From positions 1-25,058 of the forward strand of contig JAFAIV010000242.1 of NCBI GenBank assembly GCA_019236545.1: 25,058 bases of DNA. The letters run 5' to 3'. Each line of letters opens with the position of its first letter. Position 1 is the first letter of the stretch. Below are positions 14,191 through 23,005 of the stretch, in pieces. The notes beneath the pieces were generated by a model. It saw only the letters and a program-made list of their open reading frames with translations. It ran no database searches and was not told the DNA's origin. The stretch comes from Actinomycetota bacterium (lineage in GTDB: Bacteria; Actinomycetota; Thermoleophilia; Gaiellales; Gaiellaceae). The translations under genes were made by a program, and so were the position numbers.

Positions 14191-15642
14191 CTACGCCTCC
14201 AGTGCCGGGGTCGCTTTCCAGAAGTAGCGCGAGAAGCCGCGCTGGGGATCGTGGTCCTTCACGCGGAACACCATCCGCATCGGCGTGCCGACGTCGACGC
14301 CTTCGGGTGGGACGCCGGCGAAGTCCATCAGCAGCCGGCCGCCCTCCTCGAAGTCGATCTGGCCGTAGTAGGCGGGCGGATCGGGAGTGAAGGTGAGGCT
14401 GTCGGAGGACCAGGTCGCGACGCGGCCGCGCGACTCCGCGAACGAGTGCGGCACCTGCGTGTCGAGGGCGCGGCAGTCCGGATTGACGCAGATGGCGGTG
14501 CGCGGGATCTGGTGCGTCCCGCATGCCTCGCACTTCCCGCCGGTCAGGGAGAGGAGGAGGTCGCTGTGACGGTAGGCGGCGGTGAGCGCGGTGCCCTTGT
14601 CCGCCTCCGCGCGCATGCCCCGGTCGACCTTGAGCAGCCCGTTGAGAGCGAGGTAGCGGGGGTAGGTGCAGGGGGCGCGCCGAGCGATCGACGCCTCGAC
14701 CGTGCCGCCGTGCGCTCCGGCGACCGCGTCGGTGGTCTGGAAGAGGAGGGCGTCGCCGCCCTGGCCGAATCCGACGACGAGGACGAGCTCTCCGGGCGCG
14801 GCATGTTCGAGCGCGCTCGCGAGCTGGAGGAGCGGATGGGCGGCGCCGCTGTCGCCGCAGCCGTCGGCGAGCTGGTCTCGCACGCTGGCTTCTGGTATCC
14901 CGCTCGCCTTGGCGACCTGGTCGGCGACGCGCCGAATCGGGCTCGGGAGGCAGAAGTGGGCGATCTCGCCGGCGTCGACGCCGCTGCTCTCCAGGAGGTT
15001 GCCGACGAGGCGCGGCACGAGCTTGAGGTAGCCCTCGTCACGAATCCAGCGCTCCTCCCACTGGTAGTCGAACTCGCGGTCGGCGGCCCTGAAGTGGTCG
15101 ACGAAGTCGACGGTCAGCGACCTCGTCGCGACGAGACGGGCGAGCCCGGGACCGCGCGCCACGAGGACCGCCGCGCCCGCGTGCCCTGTGACGAGCTCCT
15201 GCGCCGCGGCCGCGGGCGCCCGGCGGCGCTCGGCGGCGAGGCAGAGGATCTCCTCGTCGGAGCCGGCCGCCGCGTCGAACGCCGCGAGGAGCGCGCTCGT
15301 CCCGGCGCGCAGCGAGCCGCCGAGGTCGAAGGCGGAGACCGACTCGCGGAGCCCGAGCGCGCCGGCGACGACGCCGGCGTTCAGCCTGTCCGCGAACGGC
15401 GCGGTCGTCGAGCCGAGGTAGACGCGCCCGATGCGCGAGCGGTCTCGTCCCTCGAGGCACGAGCGCGCGGCCTCGACCGCCATCGTGATCGTGTCCTCGT
15501 CCCACCCCGCGAGCGAGCGCTCGCCGCGTGCGAGCGACCGCAGGCCCGGGTTCAGCCAAGAGTTCGCCGCAGCGACCTCCTCGCGGCTGAGCCGGAGCGG
15601 CGGGACGTACGCGCCGACGGCGACGATGCCGAGCTCGCTCAC
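14191..15642 (-). CDS. HMG-CoA synthase-like thiolase-fold protein fused to a DUF35/OB-fold domain
   Basis: A 483-residue two-domain protein. Residues 1-340 have the thiolase fold of HMG-CoA synthase/KAS III (GIVAVGAYVPPLRL, DEDTITMAVEAAR, LGSTTAPFADRLNA). Residues about 355-483 are a DUF35 module: zinc ribbon with Cys371, Cys374, Cys385 and Cys390, then an acyl-CoA-binding OB-fold (GRVATWSSDSLT, PPAYYGQIDFEEGGRLLMDF). The catalytic cysteine region of HMG-CoA synthase (NACYGGT) reads GSLRAGT here, with Leu111 at the nucleophile position, so condensation chemistry seems unlikely. A structural or substrate-delivery role with the adjacent thiolase is my preferred reading. The start is GTG at 15642, overlapping the MaoC stop by four bases. 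Domain identity is secure, activity unknown. Confidence 0.85.
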   Translation of the reverse strand: MSELGIVAVGAYVPPLRLSREEVAAANSWLNPGLRSLARGERSLAGWDEDTITMAVEAARSCLEGRDRSRIGRVYLGSTTAPFADRLNAGVVAGALGLRESVSAFDLGGSLRAGTSALLAAFDAAAGSDEEILCLAAERRRAPAAAAQELVTGHAGAAVLVARGPGLARLVATRSLTVDFVDHFRAADREFDYQWEERWIRDEGYLKLVPRLVGNLLESSGVDAGEIAHFCLPSPIRRVADQVAKASGIPEASVRDQLADGCGDSGAAHPLLQLASALEHAAPGELVLVVGFGQGGDALLFQTTDAVAGAHGGTVEASIARRAPCTYPRYLALNGLLKVDRGMRAEADKGTALTAAYRHSDLLLSLTGGKCEACGTHQIPRTAICVNPDCRALDTQVPHSFAESRGRVATWSSDSLTFTPDPPAYYGQIDFEEGGRLLMDFAGVPPEGVDVGTPMRMVFRVKDHDPQRGFSRYFWKATPALEA

Positions 15643-16505
15643 GCCTCGTGCTCGACGTAGCCGTTGTCGATGACCACCGCTCCTCGCTCCTCGACGATGC
15701 AGCGGAACGCGGCGCGGCCGGGCGACTCGCGCCAGATCAGCGTCGTGATCGTGTCGCCGGGGAAGACGGGAGCGGAGAAGCGGCAGTCGAGCCGACGCAG
15801 AGCGCCCGGGTCGTACGCGCAGAGCGCGCCGAGGATCGCGTAGCCCGCCACTCCGTACGTGCAGAGGCCGTGGAGGACTGGACGCTCGAATCCCGCGGCG
15901 GCGGCGAACGCCGGATCGGCGTGCAGCGGGTTGTGGTCGCCGCTGCTGAGCCGGTAGATCAGCGCGGCCTGCGGCAGGGTCGGGCGCGCCACGACCTGGT
16001 CGGGCTCACACTCGGGCACGGCGTGCGGCGCGCGCACCGGGCCGCTCGGGCCGCCGAAGCCTCCCTCGGCGCGGCAGAAGGCCGTCGCGGTGAGGGTCGC
16101 GATCGGCTCGCCGGTCGTCGCGTCGCGATGCTCGCGGGTCGTATAGACGAGGGCGCCGCGTCCCGGGCCCTTGTCGACGATCGCGTCGACCCGGTTCGTG
16201 CTCACGACGCGTCCGGTCGCAGCGAGCGGCCGGTGCAGCTCGAGTCCCTGTTCGCCGTGGACCATCTGCTGCCAGTCGACGCCGGTCGCGGGGTCCCGCA
16301 GGTACGGCCCGGGGTAGCCGAGGACGACGGCCATCGTCGGCAGCGCCGCGAGCCCGTCCTCGTAGACGAAGCGCAGCTGCCGGGGGTCCGTCGGCGCGTC
16401 GCCCAGCCCGATGCCGAGCGCGTAGAGGATCGTGTCCTCCTCGTCGTAGGCCTGGTCGATCTCCTCGAACGGCCAGGCGAGCAGGGCGTCGTACTGCAGC
16501 GCCAT
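15639..16505 (-). CDS. MaoC-family (R)-specific enoyl-CoA hydratase
   Basis: A 288-residue double hot-dog protein of the 2-enoyl-CoA hydratase 2 family, as in the hydratase domain of peroxisomal multifunctional enzyme 2. The hydratase 2 motif in the C-terminal half, YRLSSGDHNPLHADPAFA, gives catalytic Asp190 and His195 with Asn192, and LHGLCTYG follows. The N-terminal half (QYDALLAWPFEEIDQAY, FVYEDGLAALPTMAVVLG) is the degenerate hot-dog that binds the acyl chain. The reaction is hydration of trans-2-enoyl-CoA to (3R)-hydroxyacyl-CoA. The ATG at 16505 directly abuts the SDR stop codon (TAGATG). The product would pass to the HSD17B4-like SDR encoded immediately upstream, and together they reproduce the two activities of eukaryotic D-bifunctional protein as separate polypeptides. 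Confidence 0.92.
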   Translation of the reverse strand: MALQYDALLAWPFEEIDQAYDEEDTILYALGIGLGDAPTDPRQLRFVYEDGLAALPTMAVVLGYPGPYLRDPATGVDWQQMVHGEQGLELHRPLAATGRVVSTNRVDAIVDKGPGRGALVYTTREHRDATTGEPIATLTATAFCRAEGGFGGPSGPVRAPHAVPECEPDQVVARPTLPQAALIYRLSSGDHNPLHADPAFAAAAGFERPVLHGLCTYGVAGYAILGALCAYDPGALRRLDCRFSAPVFPGDTITTLIWRESPGRAAFRCIVEERGAVVIDNGYVEHEA

Positions 16506-17416
<911 letters not shown>

Positions 17417-17420
<4 letters not shown>

Positions 17421-18580
17421 GGGCGCCTCCAGACGCGCTCGGGGAGGATCGAGCGCGAGATGATCAGCTTCATGATCTCCACAGAGCCGCCGGCGACCTT
17501 CGTCTGGCGGGCGTCCGCGTAGGCCCGCGCGATCGGGTACTCGAGCATGTAGCCCCACCCGCCGAAGAACTGCAGGCACTCGTCCACGACGCGGCAGTGC
17601 AGCTCGGTGGCGTTGAGCTTCGCCATCGCCGCGTCGACCGCGCTGAGCTTCCGTTCGAGGTGGAGCTCGACGCAGCGGTCGATGAAGCAGCGCTGTGCAG
17701 TTGTCGCTGCCGTCAGCTCGGCGAGCTTGAACTGGGTGTTCTGGAACGACGCGATCGGCTGGCCGAACGCCTCGCGCTCGCTCGTGTACTCGATCGTCCA
17801 GCGAATGGCGGACTCGGCCGCGGCGATCGAGCGCAGCGCCTGGATCAGCCGCTCCTGCGCGAGCTCGGTCATCAGCTGCGCGAAGCCCTGGCCGACCTCG
17901 CCGAGGACGCTGTCGGGGGGCAGCCGCAGGTCGGAGAAGAAGAGCTCCGACGTGTCCTGCGCCTTGAGCCCGATCTTGTCGAGCGGGCGTCCGCGGCTGA
18001 ATCCGGGGGTGTCGGTCTCGACGACGAAGAGCGTCACGCCCCTCGCCCCGGCGCCTCGTTCGGTCTGCGCGGCGACGACGAGCAGGTCCGCGAGCTGGCC
18101 GTTCGAGATGAAGACCTTCTTGCCGTTGAGGATCCAGCCGTCTCCGTCGGGCTCGGCCACCGTCTCGATCCGCTGCAGGTCGCTGCCGCCGCGCGGCTCG
18201 GACATCGCAAGCGCGCCGATCGCCTCGCCCGTCGCCATCTTCGGCAGCCAGCGCAGCTTCTGCTCCTCGGTGCCGTAGCGGAGGATGTACGGCGCCACGA
18301 TGTCGGAGTGGAGGTGGAAGAAGGGGCCCGTGGCACCGGCCGCCATCAGCTCCTCCGCGACGACCAGGCTGAAGAGGAAGTCGCCGCCCTGCCCTCCGTA
18401 CTCCTCGGGGATCGCCGTACAGAGCAGGCCCGCTTCGCCGGCGCGCCGCCAGACGTCCCGTGAGACGACGCCCGCCTTCTCCCACTCGGCGTGGTAGGGG
18501 AGCACCTCGCGCTGGACGAACTCCTGCACCGTCTCGCGGAACAGCTCGTGCTCCTCGGAGAAGAGCGTGCGCGGGATCAT
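17417..18580 (-). CDS. Acyl-CoA dehydrogenase (LCAD/isovaleryl-like active site)
   Basis: A 387-residue flavoprotein of the acyl-CoA dehydrogenase family. N-terminal helical domain (EEHELFRETVQEFVQREVLP), beta domain with FAD/substrate motif MSEPRGGSDL and WILNGKKVFISNG, and C-terminal helices with EREAFGQPIASFQ and FFGGWGYMLEYP. The usual C-terminal catalytic Glu is absent (VAGGSVEIMK). A Glu is present in LAQERLI on the helix where long-chain and isovaleryl-CoA dehydrogenases carry their base, so it should be active. It introduces the alpha,beta double bond before MaoC hydration. The ATG at 18580 overlaps the CoA-transferase stop and its own stop overlaps the SDR start. It resembles the mycobacterial FadE proteins in general; no specific FadE number can be assigned. 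Confidence 0.9.
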
Positions 18581-19791
18581 CGCGCTCCGACCCCCGCGTC
18601 GACGACGGCCCCGTCGGCGAGGAGCCCGTCGATCTCGTCCTGGCCGTAGCCCAGCTCGCGGAGGATCTCCAGGTTGTGCCGTCCGAGCCCGGGCGGGGGC
18701 AGCTCGCTCCGCGGATCCCAACTGCCGAGCCGGAACGGCAGCCGGACGGCGCGCAGCGGGGCGCCTTCTCCTCCGTCGACCTCGACGATCGACCCGTTCG
18801 CCGCCGTCTGCGGCGAGGCCTCGATGTCGTCGTAGGACTTCACGACGCCGACGACGAGCCCGATCTCCTGCAGCGTCGCGAGCCACTCGTCGCTGGTCCG
18901 CGTCGTCAGCGTCTCCTCCAGCGTGTCCAGAAGCGCGTCCCGGTTTGCGACTCGGGCGACCTTCGACTCGAAGCGCCGATCCACGAGCAGGTCGGGCCGC
19001 TCGAGCGCGCCGCACAGCAGCCGCCAGTGATCGTCGAGGTACGCCGAGATGACGATGTGGCCGTCGGCCGTCCGCGCCATGTCTGCCGGGGCAGTCATCG
19101 GAGCGGCGTTGCCGCGGCGGAGCGGCAGCTCGCCGGTCGCCAGGTACTCGGTAAGCGGCTGCGACTGCAGGTGGAGCGCGACCTCGAGCAGCGACACCTC
19201 CACGACGTCGCCGCGGCCGGTCCGCTCGCGCTGGAGCAGTGCCGCGAGGATCGCTTGGGCGAGGACGTTGCCCGCGGCGACGTCGACGACCGTGAAGCCC
19301 ACCTTCAGCGGCGCGCCCCCGTTCTCGCCGGTGACGGCCATGATCCCGCTCTCGGCCTGGATGACGAGATCGACGCCCCGCCTCTGAGCCTCTGGGCCGC
19401 GAAAGCCGAAGCCGGAGACCGACGCGTAGACGAGGCGCGGGTTCGCGGCCAGCGAGTCGGCGGGGCCGAGTCCGAGGCGGTCCATCGCACCCGGGCGGAA
19501 GCTCTCGACGACGACGTCCGCGTCCGCGATCAGGCGCTCCGCGATCTCGCGCGCCCCCGCGATCTTCAGATCCAGCACGATCGAGCGCTTGCCGCGGTTG
19601 AACGCGATGAAGGAGGGGCTCGTCCCGCTTCCGGTGAAGGCGGCGGACTGAAGCTCGCGGCCGGGGTCGCCCCGCGGCGGCTCGACCTTGATGACGTCCG
19701 CGCCGAGCTCGCCGAGGATCATCGCGGCGTTCGGGGCCGCGAGCAGCTGACCGAACTCGACCACACGGAGCCCTGCGAGCGGAGCGCTCAC
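18577..19791 (-). CDS. CaiB/BaiF-type CoA transferase (family III)
   Basis: A 404-residue family III CoA transferase. N-terminal CoA-binding segment GLRVVEFGQLLAAPNAAMILGELGADVIKVEPP, then FIAFNRGKRSIVLDLK and VVVESFRPGAMDRLGL. Asp170 in VGFTVVDVAAG matches Asp169 of formyl-CoA transferase, the residue that forms the acyl-enzyme intermediate. The racemase-type His/Asp/Glu set is not seen, which separates it from the second family III gene at 11842. It probably activates the carboxylic acid substrate with CoA taken from an acyl-CoA; no acyl-CoA ligase is present in the operon, so this may be the entry step. The GTG start is in a four-base overlap with the crotonase-fold gene stop, and its stop overlaps the next dehydrogenase start. 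Confidence 0.9.
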   Translation of the reverse strand: MSAPLAGLRVVEFGQLLAAPNAAMILGELGADVIKVEPPRGDPGRELQSAAFTGSGTSPSFIAFNRGKRSIVLDLKIAGAREIAERLIADADVVVESFRPGAMDRLGLGPADSLAANPRLVYASVSGFGFRGPEAQRRGVDLVIQAESGIMAVTGENGGAPLKVGFTVVDVAAGNVLAQAILAALLQRERTGRGDVVEVSLLEVALHLQSQPLTEYLATGELPLRRGNAAPMTAPADMARTADGHIVISAYLDDHWRLLCGALERPDLLVDRRFESKVARVANRDALLDTLEETLTTRTSDEWLATLQEIGLVVGVVKSYDDIEASPQTAANGSIVEVDGGEGAPLRAVRLPFRLGSWDPRSELPPPGLGRHNLEILRELGYGQDEIDGLLADGAVVDAGVGAR

Positions 19792-20561
19792 TCGTCCTCC
19801 TCCCACACCGGCTCGCGCTTCTCCCGGAAAGCGGCGGCCGCCTCGCGCGCGTCCGGAGTCCCGGCCAGGCGGAGGCTGAACTGCTGCTCGGCCTCGTACC
19901 CCTTCGCCACCGGAAGCTCCTCGGCCAGGTCGAGGGACTGCTTGGCGAGCCGGATCGCGGTGGGGCTCTTGCCGGCGATCTCTCGCGCGAGCGATTGGAC
20001 GGCCTCGTCGAGGGCCGCGGCGTCCTCGTGGAGGCTCGCGACGAGGCCGAGCCGGAACGCCGTGTCGGCGTCGATCGGCCGCCCGGTGAAGTACGCGTGC
20101 CGGACGACGCCCTGCGGCAGCAGGCGCATCAGGAAGCGTCCGCCGCCGGCGCGGCCGACGTTGATCTCCGGTAGCCCGAACGACGCGTTCGTCGTCGCGA
20201 GCCGGATGTCGCAGACGGCGGCGAGCGCGCATCCGCCGCCGATCGCCGGGCCGGGCAACGCGCAGACCACCGGCACGGGGAATCGCAGGATCCGCTCGAA
20301 CACGCGGCGCGAGAGCCGCTGGCGCTCTTCGTCCGCCTTCGGCGGCATCGGCAGCTCCTTCACGTCGGCTCCCGCGGAGAAGATCCGCTCGAGGCCGGAG
20401 CGGATCACGAGCACGCTGATCGAGCGCTCGCGCGCGACCTCGGCCAGGGCCTGCTCCAGCTCTAGATACGTCTGCGTCCGCAGCGCGTTCACCGGCGGGC
20501 GGTCGAGCGTGATCGTCGCGACGCGGTCGGCGGTCGAGCAGGTCACGTCCTCGCCGTTCAC
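19788..20561 (-). CDS. Crotonase-fold enoyl-CoA hydratase/isomerase family protein
   Basis: A 257-residue crotonase-superfamily protein. It has LDRPPVNALRTQTYLELEQAL, oxyanion-hole segments FSAGADVKEL and GPAIGGGCALA, and FGLPEINVG. In rat enoyl-CoA hydratase the two catalytic glutamates are Glu144 and Glu164. Here the first is Ala112 (GGGCALA in place of GGGCELA) and the second is kept as Glu132, with the same 20-residue spacing. Enzymes keeping only the second Glu are often isomerases or other crotonase-type catalysts, so simple hydration is doubtful, particularly since the operon has a MaoC hydratase. The GTG at 20561 overlaps the dehydrogenase stop by four bases; a longer in-frame reading upstream would run inside that gene and lacks support. 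Could act on double-bond position in an unsaturated or cyclic intermediate. Confidence 0.85.
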   Translation of the reverse strand: MNGEDVTCSTADRVATITLDRPPVNALRTQTYLELEQALAEVARERSISVLVIRSGLERIFSAGADVKELPMPPKADEERQRLSRRVFERILRFPVPVVCALPGPAIGGGCALAAVCDIRLATTNASFGLPEINVGRAGGGRFLMRLLPQGVVRHAYFTGRPIDADTAFRLGLVASLHEDAAALDEAVQSLAREIAGKSPTAIRLAKQSLDLAEELPVAKGYEAEQQFSLRLAGTPDAREAAAAFREKREPVWEEDE

Positions 20562-21790
20562 AGCTCGCGCTCCCCGTCGAGGAGCTGCTTCAGGATCGTG
20601 CGCCGCAGGATCTCGGACGAGCCGTCCGCGACGAGCACCGACCGCAGCGCCTGCCACGCCTCGGCCAGCGCGAGCTCGTTTGTGAAGCCCATGGCCCCGT
20701 GGGCCTGCATGGCGCGGTCGACCGCGCGGGCGCCGGCCTCGGTGGCGTAGGCCTTCGCCATGGCGAGCTCCATCCGCGCCGGCAGGCCGGCGTCGAGCTT
20801 CCGAGCGCAGTCGAGCCCGACGAGCCGGGCCGCGTGCACCTCCATCGCGGACTCCGCGAGCGGGAAGGTGATCCCCTGGTACTCCGCCACCCGCTTCCCG
20901 AAGGTCTCGCGCTCCTGCACGTAGGCGAGGGCCTTCTCCAGCGCCCAGCGGGCGAGCCCGACCCCCTTGGCCGCGTTGTACAGCCGCCCGAGGGAGACGC
21001 CGAGCAGCGCGAGCCGGAAGCCGTCCCCGACCTCGCCGAGGACGTGGTCGTCGGGAACCTCCACGCCCGCGAGCTGCACGATCCCCTCATGGCCTCCGGC
21101 CTGACCGAACATGCGGGTGACCGAAAAGACGTCGAACCCGGGCGTGTCTGTCGGGACGGCGAAGGCCGTGATGCCGCCGCGCCGTGCGGCAGCCGCTTCG
21201 ACATCGGTCACGGCGAAGACGATTGCGAGGTCGGCGTGCGCGGCGTTGCTGATCCACTGCTTCTCGCCGTCGAGCCTCCAACCGCCGGGGATGGGCACGG
21301 CCCGCGTTCGCATCATCCAGGCATCCGATCCCGCATCGGGCTCGGACATCGCGAAGCAGGTCGTCCGCTCGCCGGAGACGATTGCCGGTAGGTGGCGATC
21401 GCGGACGGCGGGGGAGAGGTGCTCGAGGAGCGGGCTCGGCCCTTTCGTCCAGTGGGCGACGGCGTACCAGCCAAGCCAGTACTTGGCGCCGCATTCGCGG
21501 AAGATCGTCTCCCAAGCGAGGAAGAGCGCCTCGTGGCCGAGGGCCGCTCCGCCCATCGACTCCGGCGCGAGCATGAGGTAGTAGCCCGCTTCTGCTGACG
21601 CCGTCCTGACCTCGCGCATGAGCTGCTCGACCTCCGGCGTGTAGCGGCCGGTCGCGTCATGGACGCGGTGGGGGCTCTCGAGCAGGTCGGCGTGGCGCTC
21701 GTGGCGCGCGACGACCTCGGCGGCGAGAAAGGCGCGAAGGCCGTCCAGGATCTCGTCGTCGAGAGCACTCTGCTGCGTCAACGCCACCAT
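20558..21790 (-). CDS. Acyl-CoA dehydrogenase (ACAD10/11-like, Asp at the base position)
   Basis: A 410-residue acyl-CoA dehydrogenase. FAD/substrate motif FAMSEPDAGSDAWMMRT, then GEKQWISNAAHADL, VLGEVGDGF, YVQERETFGKRVAEYQ and QAHGAMGFTNE are all present. At the usual catalytic Glu position the sequence reads VADGSSEILRR, with Asp; the alternative helix position (VSLGRLYNA) has no Glu either. ACAD10/11-type proteins also have an ADG motif at this place. GAGGTGAG directly precedes the ATG at 21790, and the previous dehydrogenase ends one base upstream of this start. Being next to another dehydrogenase gene with its own Glu, it may form a mixed alpha2beta2 enzyme as known for actinobacterial steroid dehydrogenases, or act alone on a bulky substrate. 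The pairing is inferred. Confidence 0.87.
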   Translation of the reverse strand: MVALTQQSALDDEILDGLRAFLAAEVVARHERHADLLESPHRVHDATGRYTPEVEQLMREVRTASAEAGYYLMLAPESMGGAALGHEALFLAWETIFRECGAKYWLGWYAVAHWTKGPSPLLEHLSPAVRDRHLPAIVSGERTTCFAMSEPDAGSDAWMMRTRAVPIPGGWRLDGEKQWISNAAHADLAIVFAVTDVEAAAARRGGITAFAVPTDTPGFDVFSVTRMFGQAGGHEGIVQLAGVEVPDDHVLGEVGDGFRLALLGVSLGRLYNAAKGVGLARWALEKALAYVQERETFGKRVAEYQGITFPLAESAMEVHAARLVGLDCARKLDAGLPARMELAMAKAYATEAGARAVDRAMQAHGAMGFTNELALAEAWQALRSVLVADGSSEILRRTILKQLLDGEREL

Positions 21791-21791
21791 C

Positions 21792-22943
21792 TCACCTCGG
21801 CTTGAGCCCGAGACGTCGCGCGATCGTCTCACGCTGCATCTGCGATGTCCCGGCGGTGATGGTCGAGCCCACGGCGGCGCGCAGGTGTCGCTGCATCGGG
21901 AACTCCATCGAGTAGCCGTAGCCGCCGAGGATCTGGACGCCCTGACGGGCGATCTCGACGAACCGCTCCGAGCCGAAGAGCTTCGCCATGCAGATCTCGA
22001 GCAGCGCATCCTGGCCCGTGTCCAGGAGCCACGCCGCGCGGTACGTGAGCCAGCGGGCGGCCTCGACGTCGGTCGCCATGTCGGCGAGCAGATGCGCGAT
22101 CGCCTGGAAGTCGCCGATCCGCCGCCCGAACTGTTGGCGCTCCTTCGCGTACGCAAGCGCCTCGTCGACGACGGCGGACGCGTTCCCGACGTATGCCGCG
22201 GAGGTGACGATTCGCTCCAGTCGAAGGCCGGAGAGCAGCACGTCCCAGCCGCCGTTCAGAGGCCCGAGCAGCGCGTCGGCAGGAACCTCGACGTCGGTGA
22301 ACACGAGCTGCGTCGTCGGGAACATGTGCCGGCCGAGCGTCGGGATCTTGTGGATCTCGAGCCCCGGCGAGCGGTTGTCGACGAGGAAGGCGCTGAGCGC
22401 CTCCTGATGCGGCCCGTCGCCGGTGCGCGCGTAGACGCAGATGAACGTGTCGTCGACGGCCCCGCCGCTCGCGAACACCTTCTCGCCGTTGAGGACGAAC
22501 ACGTCCCCGCGACGTTCCGCCCGGGTGCGCATCGCGCCCGCGTCCGAGCCGGCCCCCGCCTCGGTCATGGCGACGCTCATGCGGATCCTCCCTTCGAGCA
22601 GGGGCGGCAGGAAGCGCTGTTGCTGCTCGGGGGTCCCGTGGTGGAGGACGTTGAGCCCGGTGAAGATCGGCGTGCCGTAGAGGCCGGTCAGGTCGTAGCC
22701 GGAGCGGCCGAGCTCCTCCGCGAGGAGGACGAGGTCGACGACGCCCGCTCCGGCGCCGCCAACCTCGGTCGGGAAGGGGAGAGTCAGGAGCCCCAGTTCG
22801 GCCCAGCGTGCGTACAGCTCGTACGGGTAGCTCTCCTCCTCGTCCCAGCGGCGGAGCTGCTCCGAAGGCGCGTGCCGCGCCATCAGCGCCCGCACGGTCT
22901 CGCGGAGCTGGAGCTGCTCCTCGGTCAGGCTGAAGTCGAACAC
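21792..22943 (-). CDS. Acyl-CoA dehydrogenase, first gene of the operon
   Basis: A 383-residue acyl-CoA dehydrogenase. N-terminal FSLTEEQLQLRETVRALMARH, FAD/substrate motif VAMTEAGAGSDAGAMRT, GEKVFASGGAVDDTF, a C-terminal YAKERQQFGRRIGDFQ and ILGGYGYSMEFP. The standard C-terminal Glu is replaced (ITAGTSQMQRE, Ala where YEGTSQ has Glu), but LRLERIV carries a Glu at the isovaleryl/long-chain-type base position. The start is a GTG at 22943 with only a weak ribosome site. A palindrome (22979-22996) lies upstream, consistent with this being the operon's first gene. It should form the alpha,beta-unsaturated acyl-CoA, alone or as a partner of the dehydrogenase encoded one base downstream. Confidence 0.9.
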   Translation of the reverse strand: MFDFSLTEEQLQLRETVRALMARHAPSEQLRRWDEEESYPYELYARWAELGLLTLPFPTEVGGAGAGVVDLVLLAEELGRSGYDLTGLYGTPIFTGLNVLHHGTPEQQQRFLPPLLEGRIRMSVAMTEAGAGSDAGAMRTRAERRGDVFVLNGEKVFASGGAVDDTFICVYARTGDGPHQEALSAFLVDNRSPGLEIHKIPTLGRHMFPTTQLVFTDVEVPADALLGPLNGGWDVLLSGLRLERIVTSAAYVGNASAVVDEALAYAKERQQFGRRIGDFQAIAHLLADMATDVEAARWLTYRAAWLLDTGQDALLEICMAKLFGSERFVEIARQGVQILGGYGYSMEFPMQRHLRAAVGSTITAGTSQMQRETIARRLGLKPR

Positions 22944-22978
22944 GTGGGCCCGACGCTACCTGCTCGCGGTCGCTTCAT

Positions 22979-22996
22979 CAAGCAAACGCTTGGTTG
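22979..22996 (-). promoter_or_regulatory. Candidate TetR-type operator before the acyl-CoA operon
   Basis: CAAGC (22979-22983) and GCTTG (22988-22992) form a perfect inverted repeat around AAAC. The 18-base span CAAGCAAACGCTTGGTTG is a near-palindrome with seven of nine half-site positions matching. It lies about 36 bases upstream of the GTG at 22943, in the 62-base gap before the first operon gene. Similar CAAGC/GCTTG sites are bound by TetR-family repressors of lipid and steroid catabolism such as KstR2. No TetR gene is in the window, so assignment is by resemblance only. Confidence 0.5.
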
Positions 22997-23005
22997 AATT
23001 CCTGC

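Noticed and set aside
18460..20685. A 741-codon open frame on the + strand
   Set aside because: It is antisense to four clearly recognisable genes (acyl-CoA dehydrogenase, CoA transferase, crotonase-fold protein and the end of another dehydrogenase). Its translation is low-complexity Arg/Ala-rich, as expected from high-GC shadow frames.
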